Of a DNA stretch of 27,282 nucleotides, positions 15,554-23,170 are shown piece after piece. Within the stretch, counting starts at the first letter, position 1, and each line of letters begins with the position of its first letter. A program made the position numbers and the translations under genes. The DNA is from SIG653 sp045578045 (GTDB taxonomy: Bacteria; Bacillota; Clostridia; Oscillospirales; CAG-382). Where the stretch lies: NCBI GenBank assembly GCA_045578045.1, contig JAZNJM010000114.1, positions 1-27,282 of the forward strand, read 5' to 3'. The notes beneath the pieces were generated by a model that saw only the letters and a program-made list of their open reading frames with translations, ran no database searches and had not been told where the DNA came from.

Positions 15554-15902
15554 AAACATAAAAGGAAGGTTTGTAGTTGTATTAGAGCGAATATTCATTG
15601 ATTTAAAGTAATGTTTTAAATCGCTTTGGTTGTAATAATAAAAATAACAAAAACAACGGGAATAACTAAAAATGATAACAGTTAATTCTGATTCCCGAAT
15701 AACCAGAAGTAATAGAAATTTGATAATTGATTTCTACGCAAAAACAATTTCGTTTTAATAAAACAGCTTAAACTTACTGTGCGACCAGAAGTTTAAGCTG
15801 TTTTATTGTTGATTATGAATTGAAAATATTAATAAAACACTATATTTAACAAAAAATAGAATATGAAAAAATTTGTTGGTAGTAAATTCAGGAGGAAATT
15901 AT
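15554..15902 (+). other. Non-coding gap before the serine recombinase
   Basis: This 349-bp gap has no plausible gene. It contains GATTTAAA/TTTAAATC (around 15599-15621), a 7-bp inverted repeat CGGGAAT/ATTCCCG (around 15656-15700) and the hairpin at 15757-15807. A weak promoter-like TTGAAA-17-TATTTA at about 15820-15848 precedes the recombinase. Some of these short dyads could be recombinase or regulator sites, but they do not resemble the inverted repeats at 16551 and 16697. Confidence 0.5.
15757..15807. terminator. Perfect 19-bp inverted repeat, likely bidirectional terminator
   Basis: AATAAAACAGCTTAAACTT (15757-15775) and its exact reverse complement (15789-15807) flank a 13-nt loop. A-rich and T-rich ends make it a plausible terminator in both directions, insulating the NYN gene from the recombinase gene. 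Confidence 0.7.
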
Positions 15903-16496
15903 ATGGGGAAGATTTATGGATATGCAAGAGTATCAAGCAAAGATCAAAATGAACAAAGGCAGCTTATAACCTTGTTGAACAAGGATGTGGAAATGAAAGA
16001 TATTTTCATCGACAAACGTTCAGGGAAAAATTTTGAGCGTCCACAATATAAAAAAATGATAAAGCGATTGAAAAGCGGGGATTTGCTATATATATCAAGC
16101 ATTGACCGCTTGGGGAGAAATTACGAAGAAATACAAAATCAATGGAGGATATTAACCAAAGAAATAGGAGTTGATATTTCTGTTGTGGATATGCCTTTGC
16201 TTGACACACGCGGAGGAAAAGACCTTATGGGAACATTTATTGCTGATCTGGTTCTACAAATACTTTCGTTTGTTGCTCAGAGCGAAAGAGAAAATATAAA
16301 AAGAAGGCAATTTGAAGGAATTGCAGCCGCAAAAGCTAAGGGCGTTAAATTTGGAAGACCGCCTAAAAAGATTGACGAGAGGTTCGAGAAAATTGTTGCT
16401 GATTGGAAAGAAAAAAAGATTTCCGCCAGGGAAATCTATGAAAGTCTTAATATGAGTAAATCTACTTTTTATCGAAAGGTAAAAAAAATAAAGTAA
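15903..16496 (+). CDS. Small serine recombinase (resolvase/invertase family)
   Basis: This protein of about 197 residues makes site-specific double-strand exchanges in DNA. The N-terminal catalytic domain begins GKIYGYARVSSKDQNEQRQL, with nucleophile Ser11 in ARVSS. The family Arg residues are visible in the SSIDRLGRNYEE segment, followed by the long E helix (FVAQSERENIKRRQFEGIAAAKAKGVKFGRPPK). The C-terminal helix-turn-helix, about 160-195 (SAREIYESLNMSKSTFYRKV), is the Hin/Pin-like DNA-binding part. The length is normal and the frame is intact, so it is probably active. The start is ATG 15903, 7 nt after AGGAGG, not the upstream in-frame ATG. Its stop lies 52 bp before the first of two inverted repeats, which suggests it inverts that segment. 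Confidence 0.93.
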   Translation: MGKIYGYARVSSKDQNEQRQLITLLNKDVEMKDIFIDKRSGKNFERPQYKKMIKRLKSGDLLYISSIDRLGRNYEEIQNQWRILTKEIGVDISVVDMPLLDTRGGKDLMGTFIADLVLQILSFVAQSERENIKRRQFEGIAAAKAKGVKFGRPPKKIDERFEKIVADWKEKKISAREIYESLNMSKSTFYRKVKKIK

Positions 16497-16548
16497 ATTT
16501 ATAAAGTTAAGAGGTAGAGTTATAAAGATAATTAAATAAAAAAACAGC

Positions 16549-16568
16549 TTCAAAACGTACACTTTTTG
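16549..16568 (+). repeat. Left inverted repeat (putative recombination site)
   Basis: TTCAAAACGTACACTTTTTG matches the reverse complement of 16697-16716 at 19 of 20 bases. The inner 18 bp (16551-16568) form imperfect 8-bp arms, CAAAACGT and ACTTTTTG, around a non-palindromic AC dinucleotide at 16559-16560. This is the layout expected of a small serine recombinase crossover site. Confidence 0.85.
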
Positions 16569-16706
16569 CAGCTGCTTACTGTTCTTAATTTTATCATATG
16601 GATAACTATTTGTCAAGTGCTTTTTTGAGAAAATACATATAAAATTTGGATAAAATTATAAAATATTAGTTTTATTTTGTTTTTTTTGTTTAGTCTCAAA
16701 AAGTGT
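16559..16706. promoter_or_regulatory. Putative invertible promoter segment, present orientation OFF
   Basis: The DNA between the two inverted repeats contains no gene but does contain a near-consensus promoter on the minus strand. Flipping between the central dinucleotides maps coordinate x to 33265 minus x. That would turn the promoter toward the secreted-protein gene, with a predicted start of transcription near 16685 and a leader of about 66 nt. Adjacent recombinase plus inverted sites plus an internal promoter is the standard plan of phase switches. Inversion itself is not shown here. Confidence 0.7.
16588..16616 (-). promoter_or_regulatory. Near-consensus sigma-A promoter inside the inverted repeats
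   Basis: On the minus strand TTGACA (16611-16616) is followed after exactly 17 nt by TAAAAT (16588-16593), with an extended -10 TG one base upstream. It reads leftward, toward the left repeat and antisense to the recombinase 3' end. The plus strand has only weak promoter-like matches. Confidence 0.75.
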
Positions 16707-16716
16707 ACATTTTGAA
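16697..16716 (-). repeat. Right inverted repeat (putative recombination site)
   Basis: The plus-strand reading is CAAAAAGTGTACATTTTGAA. Arms CAAAAAGT and ACATTTTG surround a GT dinucleotide at 16705-16706, the complement of the AC centre in the left site. This is as needed for inversion rather than deletion. It ends 34 bp before the secreted-protein start codon. Confidence 0.85.
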
Positions 16717-16750
16717 ACAAAACAAATAAAAAGATAAGGAGAAAACAATT

Positions 16751-17872
16751 ATGAAGCTATACAAACGAATATTGGTTGTATTTTTGGCGGTTATTATGTT
16801 GTGTGGAACCGCTTTGTCTGGTTTGTCTTATTCTTCCAGTGGAAACGAGGGCGTTGCTAACGGAGATATGACTATTGTTGAAGGTATTTTTGAAAACTTA
16901 AAAGAGTTTGGTTCAGATTATATTGATGGAAAAATCCAAGATTCAATTTTTGATGAGCTTGGATTGCCAAGCGTTCTTCCTTCGCCATTAAGTGATGTTC
17001 TTGACTGCGTTCAACTGACGGCAGATGCATACGTGGATTTGTATAAAGCATTTTTGAGTTGGGGAAAAACAAAAAAAGAAATAATGCAACAAGCTATGGA
17101 CCTTTTTGAGACAGATTACATTTATATTCTCGGATGGATAGAATATAGTTATAGCTTGGGTGCTGAACACAGAGGGACTAACGAGAAAAAGCCTGATTTA
17201 ACAACATTTAATACACGTGCATCAAACAGTCTTTCAATTCTCAGAAGACATCTGAAAGAAATAAAAAATGACAACATATTTATAGGCGATAAAAATTCTC
17301 GCAATAAAATTCAAAAATTAATAGATGAGGTTTGCAATCTTCAAAATACGTTACCTGATTTCGATTACTTCTACAACCTCGCTCGTTATGGCTCTGAATA
17401 CTGTTCAGTAGTTTGCAATATGAAGACGAATACAAAATGCCGAATCATTAGCAAGTCAACTGGAAAATACCTCAACGTATACACAGATAGGGCGGCAGAA
17501 GACCTTAAAAACGGCGACAGAATAAAAGTTTATAAGTATGCACCAGATGACACACAAGAGTTCTGTTTTGTAAAAAACGAACAGGGCGCATACCGCATCA
17601 GAGTGAACGAAGGAACTAAATACCTTGACGTATATAACACCGTTTCAGACAAAATTGCAAAAGTTGGAGCAAAGGTTCAGGTATGGTCAAAGAACAACAC
17701 ACATTTCAGAGATCAAGGTTTTGTTTTCGTTTACGTTGATGGTTATTACAGAATTCACCTTGCTGCTGATACGAACTACTGCTTATACGTAAAGAGCGAT
17801 GGATACGTAGCACTTGGAAAAGTTAAAGAAAATTCAAGCGCACAGCTTTGGAAAATTGAATATTGCGATTGA
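16751..17872 (+). CDS. Secreted protein with C-terminal ricin-like beta-trefoil region
   Basis: This 373-residue protein has an N-terminal signal peptide (basic MKLYKR, then hydrophobic to about residue 25, with probable cleavage near ALSGLSYS). There is no lipobox or sortase motif. Residues about 30-220 are mostly helical and unassigned. From about 227 a trefoil-like region carries three repeating units (CRIISKSTGKYLNVY, YRIRVNEGTKYLDVY, YRIHLAADTNYCLYV), with a closing AQLWKIEYC, as in RICIN-type carbohydrate-binding domains. AAGGAG at 16735-16740 serves the ATG at 16751. No good promoter reads into it in the present DNA orientation. The putative invertible segment lies just upstream. Sugar binding is family-level inference; the N-terminal part could be an effector, toxin or stalk. 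Confidence 0.78.
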   Translation: MKLYKRILVVFLAVIMLCGTALSGLSYSSSGNEGVANGDMTIVEGIFENLKEFGSDYIDGKIQDSIFDELGLPSVLPSPLSDVLDCVQLTADAYVDLYKAFLSWGKTKKEIMQQAMDLFETDYIYILGWIEYSYSLGAEHRGTNEKKPDLTTFNTRASNSLSILRRHLKEIKNDNIFIGDKNSRNKIQKLIDEVCNLQNTLPDFDYFYNLARYGSEYCSVVCNMKTNTKCRIISKSTGKYLNVYTDRAAEDLKNGDRIKVYKYAPDDTQEFCFVKNEQGAYRIRVNEGTKYLDVYNTVSDKIAKVGAKVQVWSKNNTHFRDQGFVFVYVDGYYRIHLAADTNYCLYVKSDGYVALGKVKENSSAQLWKIEYCD

Positions 17873-17922
17873 TTTATCAAATTATCTATATTCGGATAAA
17901 AGATTTATCGTTTAGTTGTTTT

Positions 17923-17963
17923 AAAAAAACGCGTTTTTCCTTTGGGAAAGGCGCGTTTTTTGA
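17923..17963 (+). terminator. Terminator after the secreted-protein gene
   Basis: An A-tract and AACGCG pair with CGCGTT after a TTTCC/GGGAA inner stem, followed by TTTTTT. It is a conventional intrinsic terminator about 50 bp past the stop codon. Confidence 0.8.
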
Positions 17964-18009
17964 GGCGTTTTTTGTGATTAAAGCAAAATCAAATATTTTT
18001 AAAAAAGTA

Positions 18010-18038
18010 TTGACAAAAATAATTTGCTGTGGTATAAT
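18010..18038 (+). promoter_or_regulatory. Consensus promoter of the tRNA-Ala gene
   Basis: TTGACA (18010-18015), a 17-nt spacer and TATAAT (18033-18038) match the sigma-A consensus at all twelve positions, 17 bp before the tRNA 5' end. Confidence 0.92.
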
Positions 18039-18055
18039 TCTTAACGTTGAGTTTT

Positions 18056-18131
18056 GGGGCATTAGCGCAGTTGGGAGCGCACAACACTGGCAGTGTTGGG
18101 GTCACGGGTTCGAGTCCCGTATGCTCCACCA
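18056..18131 (+). tRNA. tRNA-Ala (anticodon GGC)
   Basis: This 76-nt cloverleaf has acceptor GGGGCAT pairing with ATGCTCC (one G-U), a D arm GCGC...GCGC, an anticodon stem CAACA/TGTTG with loop CTGGCAG and anticodon GGC at 18089-18091, and a T arm ACGGG-TTCGAGT-CCCGT. CCA is encoded at 18129-18131. It reads GCC/GCU alanine codons. It stands alone between a consensus promoter and a terminator. Confidence 0.96.
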
Positions 18132-18137
18132 ACTATT

Positions 18138-18162
18138 CCAAGTCTCTGACTTGGATTTTTTT
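18138..18162 (+). terminator. tRNA-Ala terminator
   Basis: CCAAGTC-TCT-GACTTGG (18138-18154) is followed by A and seven T. From here to 18385 I see only AT-rich DNA with a loose 9-bp inverted pair (ATATCATAA/TTATGATAT) and no gene. Confidence 0.9.
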
Positions 18163-18385
18163 GTTGGATTTTTTTACATTACAAAAGCAATATTATTTAT
18201 TTTGATTTATTGCGTATAGTGAAAGAACGATTGTTCATTGTGTTTTAGCACGTATATCATAACGCTTTTTGAAAGCATATTATCGGCTAAGGACTGCTCA
18301 AAAGGCTTTTTAACAATTATGATATGCAGTGTTATTAATATGAATTTGGCGAAATTTCATTGTATTCAACAGAAAGGGGAAAAGT

Positions 18386-19231
18386 ATGTTTAAATACGGC
18401 GGTTTTTTTACATATAAGTATTTTTTAGACGGATATAAAGGTCAGGACTATATGGGCATTGAGCAGCTTTCCTTTTCAGGAATTGCAATACTTGCTATTA
18501 TATTAGTTTCTGTTTTTCTAAGAAAAATATCTCATAAGAAAATAGATATGCTGTTAAAGGTTTTTGCTTTTTTGATTCCTTTATTAGAAATATTAAAAAT
18601 TACAGTTGAATCTTATTATGATATTAAAGGTGGGCATGGATTTAATTTTAGTGGTTTATTGCCTATTTATACGTGCAGCTTATTCATTTATACGTTGCCA
18701 TTTGCCGCTTTTGGAAAAGGCAAGGCGAGGGAATACAGCCTTTCTTTTTTAACGACAATGGGCATTTTTGCAGGTCTTACCAACTTTATAATGGCACCAA
18801 TTCTAAATACTTATCCTTTCTTTAATTTTCACACTTTTATATCTTTGAACTTTCATTTTTGGATGGTATTTATAGGTATATTTTTAATTTCAACTAAATA
18901 TTACGTTCCTAAGTGGAGTGATATATTTAAAAGTATGGTACCTATTGTAATTTTATCTGTTGTTGCTATTCCCGTTAACTATGCATTAAGTGCATATTAT
19001 GGGTGGAGCGTTGATTATATGCTCTTTCATTCAGGAAATGCAGCCCCTATATTACCGACTGTTTCAAATAAACTTTCCGAGTTAGGACTCAGACCTGTAT
19101 ATACGTGTATTGTATATATAATATATATTGTTATAGCTGCTATTATCGTTTCTGTTATTAGATTATTATGTTTTTTGACAAAAAAATTTCAAGTCGTTGA
19201 CTTGGAATTTTTTTGTCAATTTCAAAAGTAA
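18386..19231 (+). CDS. YwaF/TIGR02206-like integral membrane protein
   Basis: This 281-residue protein with about seven hydrophobic segments resembles the conserved, uncharacterised YwaF (TIGR02206) family. The segments PIYTCSLFIYTLPF, TTMGIFAGLTNFIMAP and FFNFHTFISLNFHFWM are in keeping with the family's conserved polar membrane motifs. GAAAGGGG precedes the ATG. The family is usually about 230-240 residues, so this one is long at one or both ends. Its last 19 or so codons overlap a 21-bp terminator hairpin, which suggests the true ancestral stop lay earlier. No biochemical role is known to me. Confidence 0.75.
   Translation: MFKYGGFFTYKYFLDGYKGQDYMGIEQLSFSGIAILAIILVSVFLRKISHKKIDMLLKVFAFLIPLLEILKITVESYYDIKGGHGFNFSGLLPIYTCSLFIYTLPFAAFGKGKAREYSLSFLTTMGIFAGLTNFIMAPILNTYPFFNFHTFISLNFHFWMVFIGIFLISTKYYVPKWSDIFKSMVPIVILSVVAIPVNYALSAYYGWSVDYMLFHSGNAAPILPTVSNKLSELGLRPVYTCIVYIIYIVIAAIIVSVIRLLCFLTKKFQVVDLEFFCQFQK
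19175..19219. terminator. 21-bp hairpin terminator inside the 3' end of the membrane-protein gene
   Basis: 19175-19195 pairs with 19199-19219 over 21 bp with one G-U and a 3-nt loop GTT, ending in a T-tract. It shares the CAAGTC-NNN-GACTTG core with the tRNA-Ala terminator. It is probably bidirectional and lies within the reading frame, before the TAA at 19229. Confidence 0.85.
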
Positions 19232-19455
19232 TGATATAGTATTGAGATTTAGCGTATATACCAAGTCTGTAAAATAATTTTTGATAATAATAAAAAAACT
19301 TGCTTTGACAACATACAATTTATAAGAACTTAATGTTATATCCATCTATAATATGATAATATTAAGATGTTGAGCTTTGCTCAAAAATCTGAGAAAATAG
19401 AAAGTTTTTTAAAATAAACAGAAAAGCAAAAAATGAACTTTAAAATAAATATTTA

Positions 19456-19484
19456 TTGACAAAATCATACATTGATGGTATATT
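19456..19484 (+). promoter_or_regulatory. Promoter for the DUF6020-like gene
   Basis: TTGACA (19456-19461), a 17-nt spacer and TATATT (19479-19484), about 64 bp before the likely start codon. The rest of the 316-bp gap 19232-19547 is AT-rich with no gene; a second, weaker TTGACA lies near 19313. Confidence 0.75.
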
Positions 19485-19547
19485 ATATACGGTTTAGTGT
19501 TTGTTGCATTTATATCTTGAAAAATTTTTACTGTGAGGAAAAAGCTA

Positions 19548-21125
19548 ATGAATGTTTTGAAACGCTTTTTGAAGTATACTGAAGGTATGAATGGCGTTAT
19601 TTTTATTATATATTGTTTATTTTTAGCTATTATCACTTCGGTTGAAAGCGTTAATTTTTCCCTTAAGTATTTGTTTATATCATTTGTTTGCACTTCACTA
19701 CTTTCTTTTTTTGTTTGTCCTAAAATCATTCGTTTTTTTTCTAATAAGTGTATTCATTATAATAAAGCATTATGTGAAATAGAGAATAAACAAAAGAATT
19801 TAATAGTGAAGATTTCTTTTTTTATTGTTCCATTTGTTATTTTTCTCTTGTGCTTTTTAGCATATTATCCAGGTGGGTATTCTCCGGATTCTATTTCTCA
19901 ATATAATCAAGCAATTACCAATAATTATAATGATTGGCATCCTGTTATTCATACTTTAATAGCTTTTAAATTACCGTTACTTTTGACTAATAATTGGACA
20001 GGCTCTGTTGTATTATTTCAAATAATATGTTTTTCTCTTATTTTGGCGTATTCCTTTACCATTATTTATAAATATTCAAATATAAAATATACAATCATAT
20101 CAATGATGTTTATTTTGTTGAATCCACAGATTTTGAATTTTGTAATGATGCCTTGGAAAGACGTTTCTTTTGCGATGTGTGCATTATTATTGACAAATTA
20201 TTCTTTACAAATATATTTGTCAAAAGGGGAATGGGCGAAAAAGCCTTTAAATTTAACGTTATTTTCTGTTATTTGGACGTTAACAACATTGTTCAGACAT
20301 AACGCAATATTGTTTACGATTCCTCTTATGTTTGCATTGTTTTTTACGATTTCAAAAAAGAGAGCTTTTGTTATTTGTGTGAGTGCAGCAGTTCTTTTTA
20401 TTGGGATAAAAGTACCACTGTATTCCATTCTTGACATTGAACAACCTGATAAAAGGCAAATTGAAACGTTAGGACTTCCCATGACTGTTATAGGAGCTGC
20501 TGTTACGTATTCTCCCGAAAAGTTAGATGAAGAAGTTTTAGAGTTTGCATACAAAGTTGCTCCCAAAGAGGTGTGGGCAGAAAAATATATAAATGGTTCT
20601 TATAATTATGTAAAATGGGACGAAAGAACAAATAATAACGTAATAGAAGAATATGGTGTAAAAAACGTTATTTTTATTATGTTTAAATGTATAAAAAGCT
20701 CTCCTAAGGTTTCTCTAACAGCTTTAATAAAATTAACAGAGGCCTCATACACAATTTCTGATAAATATAATACGATTAATATCCCAAGTATAACTGTAAA
20801 TAACGAAAACATAGTTTACAAAGGAAATTCTTACATTAAAAACTGGATTGAAGCATATTCAACGTTTATTGATGATAATTTTTCCTATGTGTTTATGTTT
20901 TTGGGCGTTGTTCATTTGGTTATTTTGATTTCTCTTCTTGCTAAATGCAAGTTTAATTCAAAAAAAGATTGGAAAAAAGTTTTTTTCGTCATTCCTGCGA
21001 TTGTTTATAATGTTGGTACTTCGTTTCTCCTTACGGGGATAGAGGATGCAGATAGATTTTTCTGTTATACCTTTATATTGTTGCCGGAATTGTTACTGTT
21101 TTTATATGTCAAAGAAAATGATTAA
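19548..21125 (+). CDS. DUF6020-like polytopic membrane protein, GT-C glycosyltransferase-like
   Basis: This protein of about 525 residues has many hydrophobic helices. The first large extracytoplasmic loop carries YYPGGYSPDSISQYNQA then NDWHPVIHT, and later NFVMMPWKDVSFAMCALL and LFRHNAILFTIP. This pattern fits the DUF6020 family and the GT-C membrane glycosyltransferase fold, in which an Asp in the first loop is catalytic. The donor and acceptor are unknown; cell-envelope glycan decoration is a plausible inference. I prefer ATG 19548, 9 nt after GAGG, over the GTG at 19533, which overlaps the SD. Very AT-rich codon use compared with the pilus genes hints at a less conserved, accessory gene. 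Confidence 0.65.
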   Translation: MNVLKRFLKYTEGMNGVIFIIYCLFLAIITSVESVNFSLKYLFISFVCTSLLSFFVCPKIIRFFSNKCIHYNKALCEIENKQKNLIVKISFFIVPFVIFLLCFLAYYPGGYSPDSISQYNQAITNNYNDWHPVIHTLIAFKLPLLLTNNWTGSVVLFQIICFSLILAYSFTIIYKYSNIKYTIISMMFILLNPQILNFVMMPWKDVSFAMCALLLTNYSLQIYLSKGEWAKKPLNLTLFSVIWTLTTLFRHNAILFTIPLMFALFFTISKKRAFVICVSAAVLFIGIKVPLYSILDIEQPDKRQIETLGLPMTVIGAAVTYSPEKLDEEVLEFAYKVAPKEVWAEKYINGSYNYVKWDERTNNNVIEEYGVKNVIFIMFKCIKSSPKVSLTALIKLTEASYTISDKYNTINIPSITVNNENIVYKGNSYIKNWIEAYSTFIDDNFSYVFMFLGVVHLVILISLLAKCKFNSKKDWKKVFFVIPAIVYNVGTSFLLTGIEDADRFFCYTFILLPELLLFLYVKEND

Positions 21126-21153
21126 AGTCTATTTGAAATTATAAAAAGTTGTA

Positions 21154-21182
21154 TTGACTATATTTGTTATTTGTGGTATACT
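21154..21182 (+). promoter_or_regulatory. htpG promoter
   Basis: TTGACT (21154-21159), a 17-nt spacer and TATACT (21177-21182). The leader to the ATG at 21320 is about 130 nt. No CIRCE inverted repeat was seen, so HrcA control is not indicated. Confidence 0.7.
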
Positions 21183-21319
21183 GTTTGAAGTATGGTAGTT
21201 ATTGGATATAATTTATTTTATACTGAATTTATTTTTCATTTGTATTATATAGGTTAGTATGGTGTAGTTTGATACTGCAAGATAAATTGTAAAAAAGATT
21301 TAAAAAGGAGAGATGTAAA

Positions 21320-23134
21320 ATGGCAGAAAAAGGCGGAATTTCCGTTCAAACGGAGCATATATTTCCCGTTATTAAAAAATGGCTATATTCTGATAAGGAT
21401 ATTTTTATAAGAGAGCTTGTTTCTAACGCTTGTGATGCAATTACGAAGCACAAAAGACTTGTTTCTCTTTCAAACGCAACTGATGATGGTGTACCGTACA
21501 GAATTGACGTTACAGTTCATAAGGAAAAGAAGACTATAACGGTTTCTGACAACGGAATTGGTATGTCTGAGGATGAGGTTTCTAAATATATAAACCAGAT
21601 TGCTCTTTCAGGTGCCCTTGATTTTATTGCAGAATATGAGGGTGAAGAAGGCAATTCGGGTGGAATTATAGGTCATTTCGGTCTTGGATTCTATTCTGCG
21701 TTTATGGTTTCTGACATTGTTGAGATGAACACAAAGTCATACACTGATGCGGGAGCTGTTTATTGGAAATGTGATTCAGACGGAAAGTATTCTATGAAAG
21801 AGGGTACTAAAGAAACGAAGGGGACTGAAATTATTCTTCACGTTTCTGAAGACGAGGTTTCATATCTTGACGGAGAAAAAATCAAAGAGATACTTAACCG
21901 CTATTGTGCATTTATGCCCGTAGAGATTTATCTCACCGTTGACGACAAAGAAGCAGAGCTTATTAACGACACTCAACCTTTATGGCAGAGAAATGCTCAA
22001 GAGCTTACCACGGAGGATTACAACGAATTTTATAAAAAGGTTTTCCACGATTATGAAAACCCATTATTCTACATTCATATAAACGCAGATTATCCTCTTA
22101 ACTTCAAAGGAGTTCTTTTCTTTCCAACGATTAAAAAGGGCGTTGAAGCTCCTAAGCCCGAAGCAAAGCTATTTTATAATTCTGTTTTTGTTGCGGATAA
22201 TATTGAAGACGTTATTCCAGATTATTTCCTCAACGTTAAAGGTGTTCTTGATTGTCCTGAGCTTCCCCTTAACGTATCAAGAAGCTATTTGCAAAACAAC
22301 ACGTACGTTAAAAAATTAAGCAGTCATATTGCAAAAAAAATTGCTGACAAGATTACCTCTATGTTCAATCTTGAACGTGAAGAATATGAAAAGGTTTGGG
22401 AAGCAATTCGCCCATATATGCAATATGCTTGTCTGAGAGACGAAAAATTTTATTCAAGAATTAAACCAGCCGTTCTTTTCCAGAAAAATGACAAGTCTTT
22501 TGCAACCTTGGGTGAGGTTCTTGGAATGAGCGATGACGATCTTGCCGCTTCTGAAGAAATTAAAGAAAAGAAGATTTATTACTATACAGATTCCAAACAG
22601 CAAAGTTATTATATTTCACTTTTTGAAGAGAAAAATATAACGGTATACAGATTTGATAAGGTTATTGATACTCAATTTGCTTCTTTTATAGAAAGCAAAA
22701 ATGAAAAAATTAAATTCCTACGCGTTGACTCTGACCTCTCAGAAATTAGTGAAGCTACTGAAAGCGAAGAGCTTACTCAGATATTTAAAGCCGTTTGCAA
22801 GGAAAATGCTGAAATTTCAGTTGCCGTACTTTCTGAAAAAGAGGCTCCCGTTTTATTGAAGAAAACGGAAGATTCAAGAAGAATGGCTGAGATGATGAAA
22901 ATGTATGGAATGGATAACGATTCTTTTGGCTCTATGGGTGAAGAAATTGTTGTCAACGCCTCCTCCTCTGTTTGCGAAAAAATTAAAAAGCTCTCCTTAG
23001 AGGGAAACAAGGAAGAAGCAGAACTTCTTGCTAAACACGCATATATGCTTGCTATCGTTGCATCACGTCAACTCACAGCCTCAGAGCTTAAAGAGTTTAT
23101 TGAGATGAACGTTAAATTACTTGAAAAAAACTAA
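21320..23134 (+). CDS. htpG: Molecular chaperone HtpG (Hsp90)
   Basis: This 604-residue dimeric ATP-dependent chaperone acts in the cytoplasm. The GHKL ATPase domain (about 1-210) is intact: E32, N36 and D39 in RELVSNACDAI, D77 in SDNGIGMS, and the lid segment GHFGLGFYSAFMVSD near residues 114-130. The middle domain contains the conserved GVLDCPELPLNVSRSYLQ, with the catalytic-loop Arg. The C-terminal dimerisation part is somewhat divergent, and the length is close to bacterial HtpG, without the eukaryotic charged linker. AAAGGAGAG precedes the ATG. The next gene follows after 36 bp and is probably cotranscribed. Confidence 0.97.
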   Translation: MAEKGGISVQTEHIFPVIKKWLYSDKDIFIRELVSNACDAITKHKRLVSLSNATDDGVPYRIDVTVHKEKKTITVSDNGIGMSEDEVSKYINQIALSGALDFIAEYEGEEGNSGGIIGHFGLGFYSAFMVSDIVEMNTKSYTDAGAVYWKCDSDGKYSMKEGTKETKGTEIILHVSEDEVSYLDGEKIKEILNRYCAFMPVEIYLTVDDKEAELINDTQPLWQRNAQELTTEDYNEFYKKVFHDYENPLFYIHINADYPLNFKGVLFFPTIKKGVEAPKPEAKLFYNSVFVADNIEDVIPDYFLNVKGVLDCPELPLNVSRSYLQNNTYVKKLSSHIAKKIADKITSMFNLEREEYEKVWEAIRPYMQYACLRDEKFYSRIKPAVLFQKNDKSFATLGEVLGMSDDDLAASEEIKEKKIYYYTDSKQQSYYISLFEEKNITVYRFDKVIDTQFASFIESKNEKIKFLRVDSDLSEISEATESEELTQIFKAVCKENAEISVAVLSEKEAPVLLKKTEDSRRMAEMMKMYGMDNDSFGSMGEEIVVNASSSVCEKIKKLSLEGNKEEAELLAKHAYMLAIVASRQLTASELKEFIEMNVKLLEKN

Positions 23135-23170
23135 AAATATAAAATCATTAAAAAAATAGGAGATACTAAA

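Noticed and set aside
16549..16716. Inverted repeats as the ends of a miniature transposon (MITE)
   Set aside because: Flanking bases show no convincing target duplication, and the internal promoter, adjacent recombinase and asymmetric 2-bp centres fit a switch better. It is not fully excluded; a genome copy-number search would settle it.
17863..18219. 118-codon open frame covering the tRNA-Ala gene
   Set aside because: It overlaps a terminator, a consensus tRNA promoter and the tRNA itself, has no SD, and encodes no recognisable protein.
21183..21319. CIRCE element for HrcA control of htpG
   Set aside because: No TTAGCACTC-N9-GAGTGCTAA-like inverted repeat is present in the leader.
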